From assembly GCF_030052815.1 (NCBI RefSeq), contig NC_079507.1, forward strand, positions 13,972,141 through 14,036,140: DNA of 64,000 nucleotides, read 5' to 3'. The DNA comes from Hevea brasiliensis. Its lineage: Eukaryota; Streptophyta; Magnoliopsida; Malpighiales; Euphorbiaceae. The position numbers and the translations under genes are program-made. Shown here one piece after another: positions 50,199-61,263 of the stretch; position 1 is the first letter of the stretch, and each line of letters opens with the position of its first letter. The notes under the pieces are model-generated. The model was not told where the DNA came from. It did not search any database and saw only the letters and a list, made by a program, of their open reading frames with translations.

Positions 50199-51750
50199 CT
50201 AGTTATATATGGAGGTATGTGTTGATCAAGATGGAATCTATTACCCTAAGTAAATAGGGATAAAATCCTATATTCGTTTAATTGTTCTTGATGTTTCAAG
50301 TTCCTGGCCAGGACAGATAGATTTAATCAGAAAAGAGTTTTCGATAAGAAAATCTTTATAATCAAGAACTGGAATTAAAAGAGAATATAATATTCATAGC
50401 AAATGGGGTTTGACATAAACCATGACTCCAGCTCGAATTGGGATTTTGTAACAGAGAGATTCTAGTGCATAGTAACATATGATTATAGGTTCATTTAAGG
50501 TAAACCTTATTAGTAGTTGGGTGGCTATGGCATGCTATGTTAGGTGTTAACCATAGTCTATGAGGTGCCTAAAATGATTTAGAGAAATCATATATGGTAA
50601 GAAAGAGTTCTGATGATATTAAGAGTTGATATCATATCTCATTGCCAATTAGTGATGAGCCTAGTAAGTCACACACATACACAAGTAATCACCAAGTTAA
50701 ATGTGATTTAATTAATTAGTTAAAGAGTTTAATTGATTAATTAAATAGGTTTGGTTTGCAATTAAATTGCAAAGTCCCTAGCATGGCTTGAAACTAAATC
50801 TAGGTTATTAGATGTATAATATAAGTTAAATTTATATTTAAAGTGTTTAAATATGAATTTAATTATGAGAAATTAATTAATTAATTTATATTTGATATAA
50901 ATTGATTAGAAGAAGAGAAATAATTATTTTGGGTTAAGAACTCAAAATTAAGACACAAGTGTATTTTGGTCATTTCACAAGGTAACATGTGGCACCATGA
51001 GATGGTGACACATGGCACTACACATAAGCTTGCCATTTGTCTTTTAATCATGTAGGATGATCAAAGTCAAGATTAAATCTAAGTTTGACACTTGGCATAA
51101 TGTGATTGGGTCAATTAAACTAAAGGGCCAATCAGAAGGTGACATGTGGCAAGGGTTTTAAGTGATGACCTAGCTATATAATGTGTTGTTATGAAAGAGT
51201 AAAATTATAAGCTGCTGTTCTTCATAGGTGCTGCCACCCAAATAGCCTCTCCCCTTTCTTCTTCTTCATCTCTCGTCAATTCAAAGAGAATTGCCAACAT
51301 TCTCTTGAATTAAAATTACTAGAAATAATTTCTAGTGTTTTGTATACATCTGTAATCTCTCTAAAGGCAAAACCTGATTTTCTAATTAATTGGAAAGGCT
51401 TGAGAAGCTATTCAAAGGGCTGCCATTGGTGATCTTGGTGTGGACAAGCTATAGGGACAACATCTGGTGTCCTAGTTGCATCCCAAAGGTGCCAAACACA
51501 ACTGCAGTGCATCAAAAGGTTAGTGCACTTGTTCTTGATCTAATCTAGGGTTCTAATGAATTAATCTGTTAATTCTAAAATCTTAAATGGAAAATGTAGA
51601 TCAAAAAACATATTAAAAGAGTTTTAATATGCTGTTTAACATTGAAATCAAATAGATAAATAATGAATCTTGCATGATGCATGAGACCCTAGAAGAAAAA
51701 TTTTGAATTCAATGATCTAAACTTATATTTTTCATGCTTTCGCTCCTTCA
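50199..51750 (+). repeat. Copia A1 5' LTR, second part
   Basis: It continues 15313-15857 after the TCCTA duplication and ends GCTCCTTCA. It aligns with the remainder of the 3' LTR (to 59344). Over the last 160 bases I count about seven differences. Confidence 0.92.
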
Positions 51751-51752
51751 AT

Positions 51753-51765
51753 TGGTATCAGAGCC
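51753..51765 (+). other. Copia A1 primer binding site
   Basis: TGGTATCAGAGCC lies two bases inside the 5' LTR and is complementary to initiator tRNA-Met. Confidence 0.92.
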
Positions 51766-53774
51766 ACTATATTTGCCATTTAGATTGTTGAATATATGAT
51801 TTAATTGTGTAATTTGATCATGAGATGATTGATTCATTGCTGGTTGCAAAGCAATGGTGGCAACATGTATGATGAACACCATGGTGCGCATGGTTTTGGC
51901 ACCACTATGGTGCACAAGGTATGATGGATATTTAAGTGCAATTGTTGTATGATCTAAGGTCCATTTTTATGTCTAATTAAATTGTTTAATTAGAATTATA
52001 ATCACACAATTAAATTTATTTGAATGTGATTCAAATATGAACTTTTAAATTTGTTTGAATGTGATTCAAATCTGAATTTTTAAATTTGTCTGAATCATAT
52101 TCAAATCTGGAATTTTAAATTGAATATGAGATATTCAATTTAATTTTTGTATGTATGTTTTATTTAATTGTTAAATAGTGATATGCATGATGGATGATCA
52201 TGGACAATAAAAGACCAATGTGATTGGATTTATTTCTTTTATATTTCTTTGGGTTGTAAATTAATTAATTTCCACTATATTTGCCATTTAGATTGTTGAA
52301 TATATAATTTAATTGTGTGATTTGATCATGAGATGATTGATTCATTGCTGGTTGCAAAGCAAAGGTGGCGGCATGTATAATGAACACCATGGTGTGCAAG
52401 GTATGATGGATATTGAAAGTGCAATTGTTGTATGATCTAAGGTCCATTTTTATGTCTAATTAAATTGTTTAATTAGAATTATAATCACACAATTAAATTT
52501 ATTTGAATGTGATTCAAATCTGAATTTTTAAATTTGTTTGAATGTAATTCAAATCTGAATTTTTAAATTTGTCTGAATCATATTCAAATCTGGAATTTTA
52601 AGTTGAATATGAGATATTCAATTTAATTTTTGTATAAATGTTTATTTAATTTTTAAATAGTGATATGCATGATGGATGATCATGGATAATAAAAGACCAA
52701 TATGATTGGATTTATTTCTTTTATGTTTCTTTGGGTTGTAAATTAATTAATTAATTTTAATTTATTTTGGTAGCATGTATTATAAAGGTTGTAATATTTT
52801 GGTTGTAATTTCATTTATTTAGTTCTTGTAAGTTCGCCTTGGTATGCCAAGGATTACTATGTAATTAGATTGCAAGAAGATCAAGGAGGTCAAGAGCATT
52901 GGTGGGACCAGTGGGAGGAATTCAAGATCAAGTGTTGATTATGCACTCCTTCAGCAACTCTTGTAATATGAATAAATGAAATGCACATAGGAATGCCCTG
53001 ATTCAATTCTTGGTGGCTCAGAATTGAATCCCTTAGAAAGTCCATGATCATACCATAGTTATTATTATTCATGAATGGATGAGATGTATGGGAATGTATG
53101 CAAGTATATGATATATACATGCTAATTGGATAATGTGCAAAGTGAGAACATAATAGTAATTAGGATGACCACAAAATCTTCTAAACAAATGATTAAGTTG
53201 GAAATGGTATAATTAAAGTAATTATAACATGGGCCCTCCATTGAGGTAATTATTTTAAGAAATTTTAAATACTTGCATATGATGCAATTAATTTAAGAAA
53301 TTTTTTTAAGAATAATTGTTAAACATGAGATGTTGTAAATATGTAAATGGTTTGGTGGCCAATATTGGATGTACCTGAGGATATTAAAATTATTTACATG
53401 TTTACGGGCTCAATGGGATCAACTTAACTAATGTAAGATAAGTCAATAATGGATGTACATGAGATTTTGAGCATTAGGGGCTAGGTAAAGGATTGAACCT
53501 CACATGAGATATGATGGGCAAGGAGTTGCTCACTTATAGTTTATTGTAATTCCAATAATGGATGTACCTGAGGATGATCAATAAGATTATAAGAATTCAA
53601 TCACCCACTAGAAATCCATCCAACTAGGATTTTCGTTTTCTACTTTGGAAGTGTAGGATTTGCTAAGTTAGAGGGAGGACCAATTTGATTAAAAGACTAT
53701 AATAATTTTGGTTAATTACATGATACATTTACTAATTAATCTGATTATTTTTTGCAATTAATTTTTTGATAATA
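51766..53774 (+). other. Copia A1 5' leader with a 508-bp tandem duplication
   Basis: The non-coding leader contains a block starting CCACTATATTTGCC at 51764 that recurs at 52272. The second copy extends to about 52757. Each copy has about three AATTTGAATGTGATTCAAAT-type units. Three GGATGTACCTGAGG-like motifs lie near 53367, 53460 and 53558, close upstream of gag. The A2 leader lacks the large duplication. Confidence 0.85.
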
Positions 53775-54605
53775 ATGAGCACACCACAACCACAACCACC
53801 ACCATCCAATATCCTTGCAAGCATACTTAATCGCAATAGGTTGACAGGACTTAATCTATCTGATTGGCTAAGAAATTTTAAACTTGTCCTGAACCTTGAA
53901 TATATAGGATATGTTCTAGACTCAAATGTTCCTAGTCCCTTACCTTCAGAGGCCACTCAAGAGGAACATGAAACTTTGGACAAGTGGAAGGAGCATGATA
54001 TGAGAGCCAAGTGCTACATGCTTGCTTCTATGAGTAATGAGCTATAGAAGCAGCATGAGAACAAGCAGAGTGCAAGTGAGATCCTCCTTCATCTACAAGA
54101 GTTGTATGGTGAGCACAACAGGAATGCTAGGTATGAGATATCTAGACAGTTATTCCGCATGAGGATGTAAGAGGGACAGAATGTTGGGGATCATGTCCAC
54201 AAGGTGATTCGACTGATTGAGCAGCTGGAACATCTTGACTTTAACATGGATTTCCAATTGCAGACAGATTTGATCCTTCAGCCTTTTCCTGAGTAATTTA
54301 GGAATTTTGTGACAAATTTCCATATGACTAAATAGGAATGCACCTTGGCTGGTTTACTCAACATGCTAGTTATTGCCCAAAAGAATATCCCGGGCAATAA
54401 AAGAAAAGAGCTAGCTTTGATTGCATTTTCTTCTGCTAAAAAGTCCAACAAGAAGAAGGGCAATAAGAAAAAGAAACCTCAAATTCCTGGTCCTTCCAAG
54501 AAAATAGCTAAACAGAAAGGGAAGACTAAAGCTGATGGAGACAAAGAAAAGTGTTTCCACTGCAAGAAGGATGGGCACTGGAAAAAGGAACTGCCCAGAG
54601 TATAG
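53775..54605 (+). pseudogene. Copia A1 gag
   Basis: It starts MSTPQPQPPPSNILASIL and follows the A2 gag closely, but with stops after MSNEL (TAG where A2 has Gln), after RMRM, and in MTK-ECTL (TAG where A2 has Gln). The lysine-rich end and the knuckle CFHCKKDGHWKKEL are at 54345-54605, where the final Cys of CCHC is Leu. This gag cannot give a full product. Confidence 0.87.
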
Positions 54606-54626
54606 CAATCTAAAAAATGCAATGCC

Positions 54627-55364
54627 ATGATGAAAATCAACTCAAGTTTAAAATATATTTGGCACTTAAGGTTAGGTCATGTTGCAGAAGATAGGATTGC
54701 AAAATTGGAGAAAATGGGGATTCTATCCTCATTGGGTTCTGAACCTACTCTAACTTGTGAATTTTGCCTTCAAGGCAACATGACTAGATCACCCTTTGTT
54801 GGACAAGGGCCAAGAGCTGAAAATATTTTGGAGTTAATACATAGTGATGTATGTGGTCCATTTAGAGAAATGGCTAGAGGCGGTTTTCATTATTTTATTA
54901 CCTTTACAGATGATAAATCAAGGTTTGGGTATTTGTATTTGATGAAATACAAACATGAATCCTTTAAAAAGTTCAGAGAATTTAAATCTGAAGTAGAAAA
55001 TCAAACAGGAAAAAGTATTAAAGCTCTTCGATCGGATCATGGAGGTAAATACTTGAGTACTGAATTTGATGAATACTTGAAAGAGCATGGCATTGTTTCC
55101 CAGAAGACTCCTCCAGGAACACCACAGCTGAATGGTGTATTTGACAGGAGAAATTATACCCTATTAGATATGCTACGTAGTATGATAAGCTATACTGATA
55201 TGCCAATCTTCTTTTGGAGATTTGCATTAGAATCAGCTTTGCATATTCTGAATAGGATTCCATCAAAATCAGTATCTTTCACACCTTATGAGATATGGCA
55301 TGAAAGAAAACCAAGTCTTAAGCATATTAAGATTTGGGGTTTCCAGCTTATATTAGAAAATTGA
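54627..55364 (+). pseudogene. Copia A1 integrase, protease missing
   Basis: Directly after the gag knuckle the sequence passes into CNAMMKINSSLKYIWHLRL, which in A2 lies beyond the protease. About 500 bp, including the active site, is therefore deleted. The integrase core keeps Asp in HSDVCGPF and Asp in RSDHGGKY, while the catalytic Glu position reads Asp in LNGVFDRRN. The frame ends early in FQLILEN. Confidence 0.86.
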
Positions 55365-55543
55365 ACACTGATAAATTGGAAATCAGATCAGAAAAGGGTT
55401 GATTTGTTGGATATCCAAAAGATAGTTTTGGATATTATTTTTATTTGCCTACATCACAAAAGGTTGTGGTAAGTAGACATGCCACATTTCTTGAATAACA
55501 GTTTGTTCAAGAAGAAGGAAAAGGAAGGCAAATAGAGTTAGAA

Positions 55544-56521
55544 TTGGAGAATTCTGACCAACCAACAGATCAGATGGATATAGATCCATCTAGTCAACCT
55601 ACACTTATTAATGAAACATCTACAGCTGTTCCTCGTAGATCAACCAGGATATCTCACCCGTTAGTGATATATGGTTTTCTTCATGAAGAAGAACAAGAGT
55701 TGTCTACTCATGAAGTAGTAGATCATGGAGATGATCCACTTACCTATGAAGAAACTATATCAGATATAAACTCTTCAAAATGGATTGATGTTATGAAATC
55801 CAAGATTGATTCCATATATAAGAATCAAGTTTGGGATCTTGTTGACCCACCTGAAGGTATTGTACCTATAGGGAACGAATGGGTTTTCAAGAAGAAAATT
55901 GGTTCTGATGGAAAGGTAGAGACCTATAAAGCAAGCCTAGTAGCGAAAGGGTTTGGCCAAAGGCAAGGAGTCAACTATGAGGAGACTTTCTCGCTGTTGC
56001 CATTCTTAAATCAATTAGGATTCAATTAGCAATAGTTGCATACTATGATTATGAGATTTGGCAGATGGATGTCAAAACAGCTTTTCTTAATGGATACATT
56101 GAAGAAAAAATTTTCATGAAATAACCTAGGGGTTTTGAATTCCAAGATGGTTCTAGAGTACGCAAGCTAAAGCGATCCATTTATGGGTTGAAACAAACTT
56201 CGAGGAGTTAGAACATCCATTTTGATGAAGCTATTAAGTCATTTGGTTTTGTCAAAAAATGAGGATGAGCCATGTGTATATAAAAAGGTTAGTAATAGTG
56301 CTATCACTTTCCTTGTCTTATATGTGGATGATATTCTGTTGATAGGTAATGATATAGGTATGTTGACAAGTATAAAGGTATGGTTGTCAAATACATTCTC
56401 CATGAAAAACTTAGGGGAGGCAACCTATATTCTTGGGATTTGCATCTATAGAGATAGAGCGAAAAGAATAATTGGTTTATTCCAAGGTCTATACTTTGAA
56501 AAAGGTGTTAAAGAGGTTTAA
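55544..56521 (+). pseudogene. Copia A1 reverse transcriptase
   Basis: 55544-56029 encodes MDIDPSSQPTLINETSTAVP, VWDLVDPPEGIVPIGNEWVF and KASLVAKGFGQRQGVNYEET before a frameshift. The middle (56030-56220) reads MDVKTAFLNGYIEEK with TAA/TAG stops. 56222-56521 contains the catalytic YVDD at 56321-56332. Each frame break has an intact counterpart in A2. Confidence 0.86.
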
Positions 56522-57160
56522 CATGCTTGATTCCAAGAGAGGATTGTTACAAGTGAGAAATGGTATCCACCTTTCTAAAGAGATGTCTCCAAAGACACCT
56601 GAAGAAAGAGATAAAATGGCCAGGATTCCATATGCTTTGGTTATTGGAAGTTTGATGTATGCAATACTGTGTATTAGGCCGGATAACGCATATGCTATTA
56701 GTTTAACTAGCAGGTTTCAATCCAATCCAGGTTTGGAACACTGGATAGCTGTCAAGGACATCCTTAAGTACTTGAGAAGAACTAAGGATTTATTCTTGAT
56801 TTATGGAGGTGGTCACTTGCAATTGGATGGTTATACTGATTTTGATTTTCAATCAGATATGGATGATAGAAAGTATACCTCTAAGTTTGTGTTCATTTGT
56901 AATGGAAGTGCAGTTAGTTAGAAGAGTTCCAAACAGAGTATGACTACTGATTCCACTATAAAGGCCGAGTACATTACTGCATTAGATGCTGCAAAAGAGG
57001 CTATTTGGATATAAGGAACCCTAGTCTCACTAGAAATCCAAACACATAGAAAGGCGCTACCACATTATCAGAGAGATAGTTGGGCAAGGCAATGTAGCCA
57101 TGCAGAAAATAGCATCAGCTAAAAAATCCAGCTGATCCATTCACTAAGCCTATGTCACAA
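56472..57160 (+). pseudogene. Copia A1 RNase H
   Basis: The frame 56472-56921 encodes SKEMSPKTPEERDKM, IGSLMYAILC and HLQLDGYTDFDFQSDMDDRK, ending at a TAG where A2 has Trp (VSWKSSKQS). AEYITALDAAKEA follows. A TAA and a short deletion then lead to ADPFTKPMSQTQLDRHL near 57135. The uninterrupted GYTD-FDFQSD shows where the solo LTR entered A2. Confidence 0.86.
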
Positions 57161-57234
57161 ACTCAGCTAGACCGACATCTTGAGAAGATGGGTCTAAGAT
57201 ATTGTAATGAATGGCTCTAGTGCTAGTGGGAGAT

Positions 57235-59344
57235 TGTTAGTAGTATGCCCTAGAGCATATCATTTAGTATGTATCTTGTACATGTTTTATTAATAAAAGG
57301 CATTTTCACTTTTCCATTTACATAACATATTTATGTGTAATAGAAAAGGTCCATTGATATTTGTTAGAAATTCTATTCTTAAGTTGTTAAGAATATGAGT
57401 GACAGTATTTCTAGTACAGAGTATCATAAATTGGTTCACAATTGAGGATACTTCATAATAAGGACATGACTTATCCAGAAAGGTTGTATTCATGTTTGTT
57501 CCCAATATATTTATATGAGATATAAATAAGATGGAATGGTGAGTCTCATACCATATAACAAACATGATAGGCACTTATGCATGATAAGTAGGCCGAACCA
57601 GTGACATTTATGACCAACACATGGAATTTACTCTTGTCAATGCATTGTCATAAATCATATCAGTGCATATAATCTTTAGACTTGAGATAGCACAGTTATC
57701 TTGTATATAGGTGGTTTGAGTTTGATACTGCTTTCATACTTGTACTGTGTATGGGTATATGGGCATGTGTTGGCTCCAACTAGTTATATATGGAGGTAGG
57801 TGTTGATCAAGATGGAATCTGTTACCCTAAGTAAATAGGGATAAAATCCTATGTTCATTAAATTGTTCTTGATATTTCAAGTTCCTGGCCAGGACAGATA
57901 AATTTAATCAGAAAAGAGTTTCTGATAAGAAAATCTTTTTAATCAAGAACTGGAATTAAAAGAGAACATAATATTCATAGCAAATGGGGTTTGACATAAA
58001 CCATGACTCCAGCTCGAATTGGGATTTTTGTAACAGAGAGATTCTAGTGCATGGTAACATATGATTATAGGTTCATTTAAGGTAAATATTATTACTAGTT
58101 GGGTGGCTATGGCATGCTATGCTAGGTGTTAACCATTGTCTATGAGGTGGGTAAAATGATTTAGAGAAATCAATTATGGTAAGAAAGAGTTTTGATGATA
58201 TTAAGAGTTGATATTATATCTCATTGTCAATTAGTGATGAGCCTAGTAAGTCACACACATACACAAGTAATCACCAAGTTAAATGTGATTTAATTAATTA
58301 GTTAAAGAGTTTCATTGATTGATTAAATAGGTTTGGTTTGCAAATAAATTGCAAAGTCCCTAGTATGGCTTGAAACCAAATCTAGGTTATTAGATGTATA
58401 GTATAAGTTAAATTTACATTTAAAGTGTTTAAATATAAATTTAATTATGAGAAATTAATTAATAGAGATTAATTAATCAATTTATATTTGATATAAATTG
58501 ATTAGAAGAAGAGAAATAATTATTTTGAGTTGAGAACTCAAAATTAAGACACAAGTGTATTTTGGTCATTTCACAAGGTGACATGTGCCACCATGAGATG
58601 GTGACACATGGCACTACACATAAGCTTGCCATTTGTCTTTTAATCATGTAAGATGATCAAAGTCAAGATTAAATCTAAGTTTGACACTTAGCACAATGTG
58701 ATTGGGTCAATTAAACTAAGGGCCAATCAGAAGGTGACATGTGGCAAGGGTTTTAAGTGATGACCTAGCTATATAATGTGTTGTTATGAAAGAGTAAAAT
58801 TATAAGCTGCTGTTCTTCATAGGTGCCACCACCCAAAGAGCTTCTGCCCTTTCTTCTTTTTCATCTCTCATCAATTCAAAGAGAATTGCCAACATTCTCT
58901 TGAATTAAAATTGCTAGAAATCATTTCTAGTGTCCTGTATACATCTGTAATCTCTCTAAGGCAAAACCTGATTTTCTAATTAATTGGAAAGGCTTGAGAA
59001 GCTGTTCAATGGACTGCCATTGGTGATCTTAGTGTGGACAAGCTAGAGGAATAACATCTGGTGTCCTAGGTGCATTCCAAAGGTGCCAAACACAACTGCA
59101 GTGCATCAAAAGGTTAGTGCACTTGTTCTTGATCTAATCTCGAGTTCTAATGAATTAATCTGTTAATTCTAAAATCTTAAATGGCAAATGTAGATCCAAA
59201 AACATATTAAAAGAGTTTTAATATGCTGTTTAACAATGAAATCAAATAGATAAATAATGAATCTTGCATGATGCATGAGACCCTAGAAGAAAAATTTTGA
59301 ATTCAATGATCTAAATTTATGTTTTTTATGCTTTTGCTCCTTCA
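57235..59344 (+). repeat. Copia A1 3' LTR
   Basis: This is the only uninterrupted A-family LTR on the plus strand: 2110 bp, TGTTAGTAGTATGCCC to TTTGCTCCTTCA. GCTAGTGGGAGAT precedes it at the polypurine-tract position. Confidence 0.93.
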
Positions 59345-59349
59345 CTGTT

Positions 59350-59863
59350 AATAAGGGTCGAGGACATATTAAAAATTGATGATTTTTTATTTCTAATTCC
59401 AATGATTAGAATTCGATTTTAATTGATTTTAAAGTTAGTGTTCATGTGTGTGGAGGATATTAGAAACCAATAATTTTCGATTTTTAATTACAATGATTAG
59501 AAATCGATTATAATTGGTTTCAAAAGTTAAGGTAGTGTTATTAAGTATAAGAACATATTAGAAATCGATGCTTTTTAGTTTTTAATTCCAATAATTAGAA
59601 ACCGAATATCATCAGTTTCAAAATGTGGGCGAGTATTTTTGAATGTGAGGACATATAAGAAACCAATCAATTCATTTTCAAATGCCACAAATTAGAAATT
59701 GAAGGTAGTCAGTTTCAAAAGTTAGGTAGTGTTAACAAGTGTAAATGACATATTAGAAACAAATGCTTTTTAGTTTTTAATTCCAATAATCAAAAATCGA
59801 TTTTAATTAGTATCAAATGTTATGGGAGTGTTAATATGTGTGGAGGATATATAAGAAATCGAC
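59350..59863 (+). mobile_element. CACTA transposon, right part
   Basis: It continues the subterminal repeats broken at 15312, in the same orientation. Units of about 98 bases carry ATTAGAAATCGAT, GGTTTCAAAAGTTAAGG and GTGTTATTAAGT (for example 59495 and 59593). It is cut at 59863 by the next element, so the CACTA 3' end is not visible. Confidence 0.75.
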
Positions 59864-61263
59864 TGTGCAAAATTCTATAAGTGCACAGATCGTGACAAGT
59901 AATAGAGTGATAAGTGAGTATCATTTTCACGAAGATCATGTTTGAGTACCAAACTACACAGTAAATATAATTATCTAGACTATCAAATTCGAGAGGAAAT
60001 TATAATTTAAACTAATTATTGCTTGAAAGTAAAAGAGAGATGATTAACTAAAATGAAATATCAATGTGTAAAAGTATTCTAGAGTTAGGGGTTCACATTT
60101 TAATCAATTATAAATCCAATCCAACCTATTCAATAAATCAAGAATTATTGTTTTGAAGGAAATTAATCCTGAATTATCTTAAGTTCTCTCTTAAGGCCCT
60201 CAAATTGTATCCAAATTAACTTAAACCCTACTTTTGTGGCGATTAAAAATCAATTAAGTCCCATTAAGTTCTTTGACTAATTATCAGCCCCACATAGAAT
60301 TTTTGCATATCTCTAGGTCAAAAATCCTAACTTCAAGATTCTGATTTTCCAATATTAATCTTCACCTTTTAATCCGTCCATTAATATCTAGAACAAGAGG
60401 TTAAATCAAATAACAAAATCCAAATTTTTTAAAATAGAATTAAACTAAATTCATAATTGAGTTGAAAATGTTACATTCTTAACTCTAGAATAAAGAAAAC
60501 TACTCTCACATGGTGAGTTCTACAATTAAACTTAAAATAAGAAAACAAAAAGAAACATCAAAAGGAATAGAATAAAAGAACCCAGAATGAGAATTTGCAG
60601 CTTTAGACTTTTAGAACTTTGGCTAGAAATCTCTTCTATCGATATTGTCAAACAATCTCTCCTTTGGTTTTCACAGAAGTAGAATGGTTGTTTGAAGGTA
60701 AAAAAGTCAGTCATCCTTGAAAACTCTAACTTACCATACTTATATCTAATGAAAAAACCATCATTTCAGAGTCCCAAAGGCCTTAGAAGTCTTTCAAAAA
60801 TGAATGAGAAAGAGGAGATGAGGGAAAGTTATGCTTGAATTTCTATCTAGAGCTAGTACATGAGGTGTGTTACTGGTTGAGTTTACACGAGTCTAACCCT
60901 TGTGATCTTCTACTTCCAAATTTCTTCAGCTTTTCTTGTGCACAGCAAGTTACATGCACACGGGATCAATTGCATAGGTGGTGCAATTTAACTCCTTTCA
61001 GAAACCTCTTCACATGCCTCGTGTAATGCTCTTTGTTCTTCAAACTTGACTTTCATATTCCTTTCCTCCTTCCAATTGTGCTTTTTCCTTTAAATACACC
61101 TGGATTACACCTGAAATTTTACAAAAATTAGTGATTTGCAACGGATTAAGAAATCTATGAAATATAAGTAAACTAAACATAGGAAACTAACAACTAGGCA
61201 ACCTAAAAAGGGTAAAAATGTAGTAAATGCTATCCTAAATGCCTATATAAAATGAGTGTATCA
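59864..61263 (-). repeat. Probable LTR of a minus-strand gypsy-like element
   Basis: The plus strand begins TGTGCAAAATTC and ends GAGTGTATCA, so the element strand runs TGATACACTC to GAATTTTGCACA, a proper TG-CA pair, about 1.4 kb. Next to it on the element strand is CGAGTTAGGGGGTATT, a possible polypurine tract, which makes this the 3' LTR. A second LTR is not in the window. I infer the identity from the ends and neighbours. Confidence 0.6.

Larger units (their letters stand above)
15313..59344 (+). mobile_element. Copia element A1, host of the nested stack
   Basis: The LTRs start TGTTAGTAGTATGC and end CTCCTTCA. The 5' LTR is split by gypsy B (15313-15857 plus 50199-51750, 2097 bp) and the 3' LTR is whole (57235-59344, 2110 bp). 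The flanking target duplication is CTATT (15308-15312) versus CTGTT (59345-59349), one mismatch. The internal region 51751-57234 holds a tRNA-Met primer site, a long leader and a broken gag-pol in copia order (integrase before reverse transcriptase). The protease segment is deleted. Without nested DNA the element is about 9.7 kb. It is not autonomous. Confidence 0.9.

Noticed and set aside
51753..51765. tRNA-Met-like sequence (also at 25627 and 39299)
   Set aside because: It matches only the 3' end of tRNA-Met and sits beside an LTR, so it is a primer binding site, not a tRNA gene.
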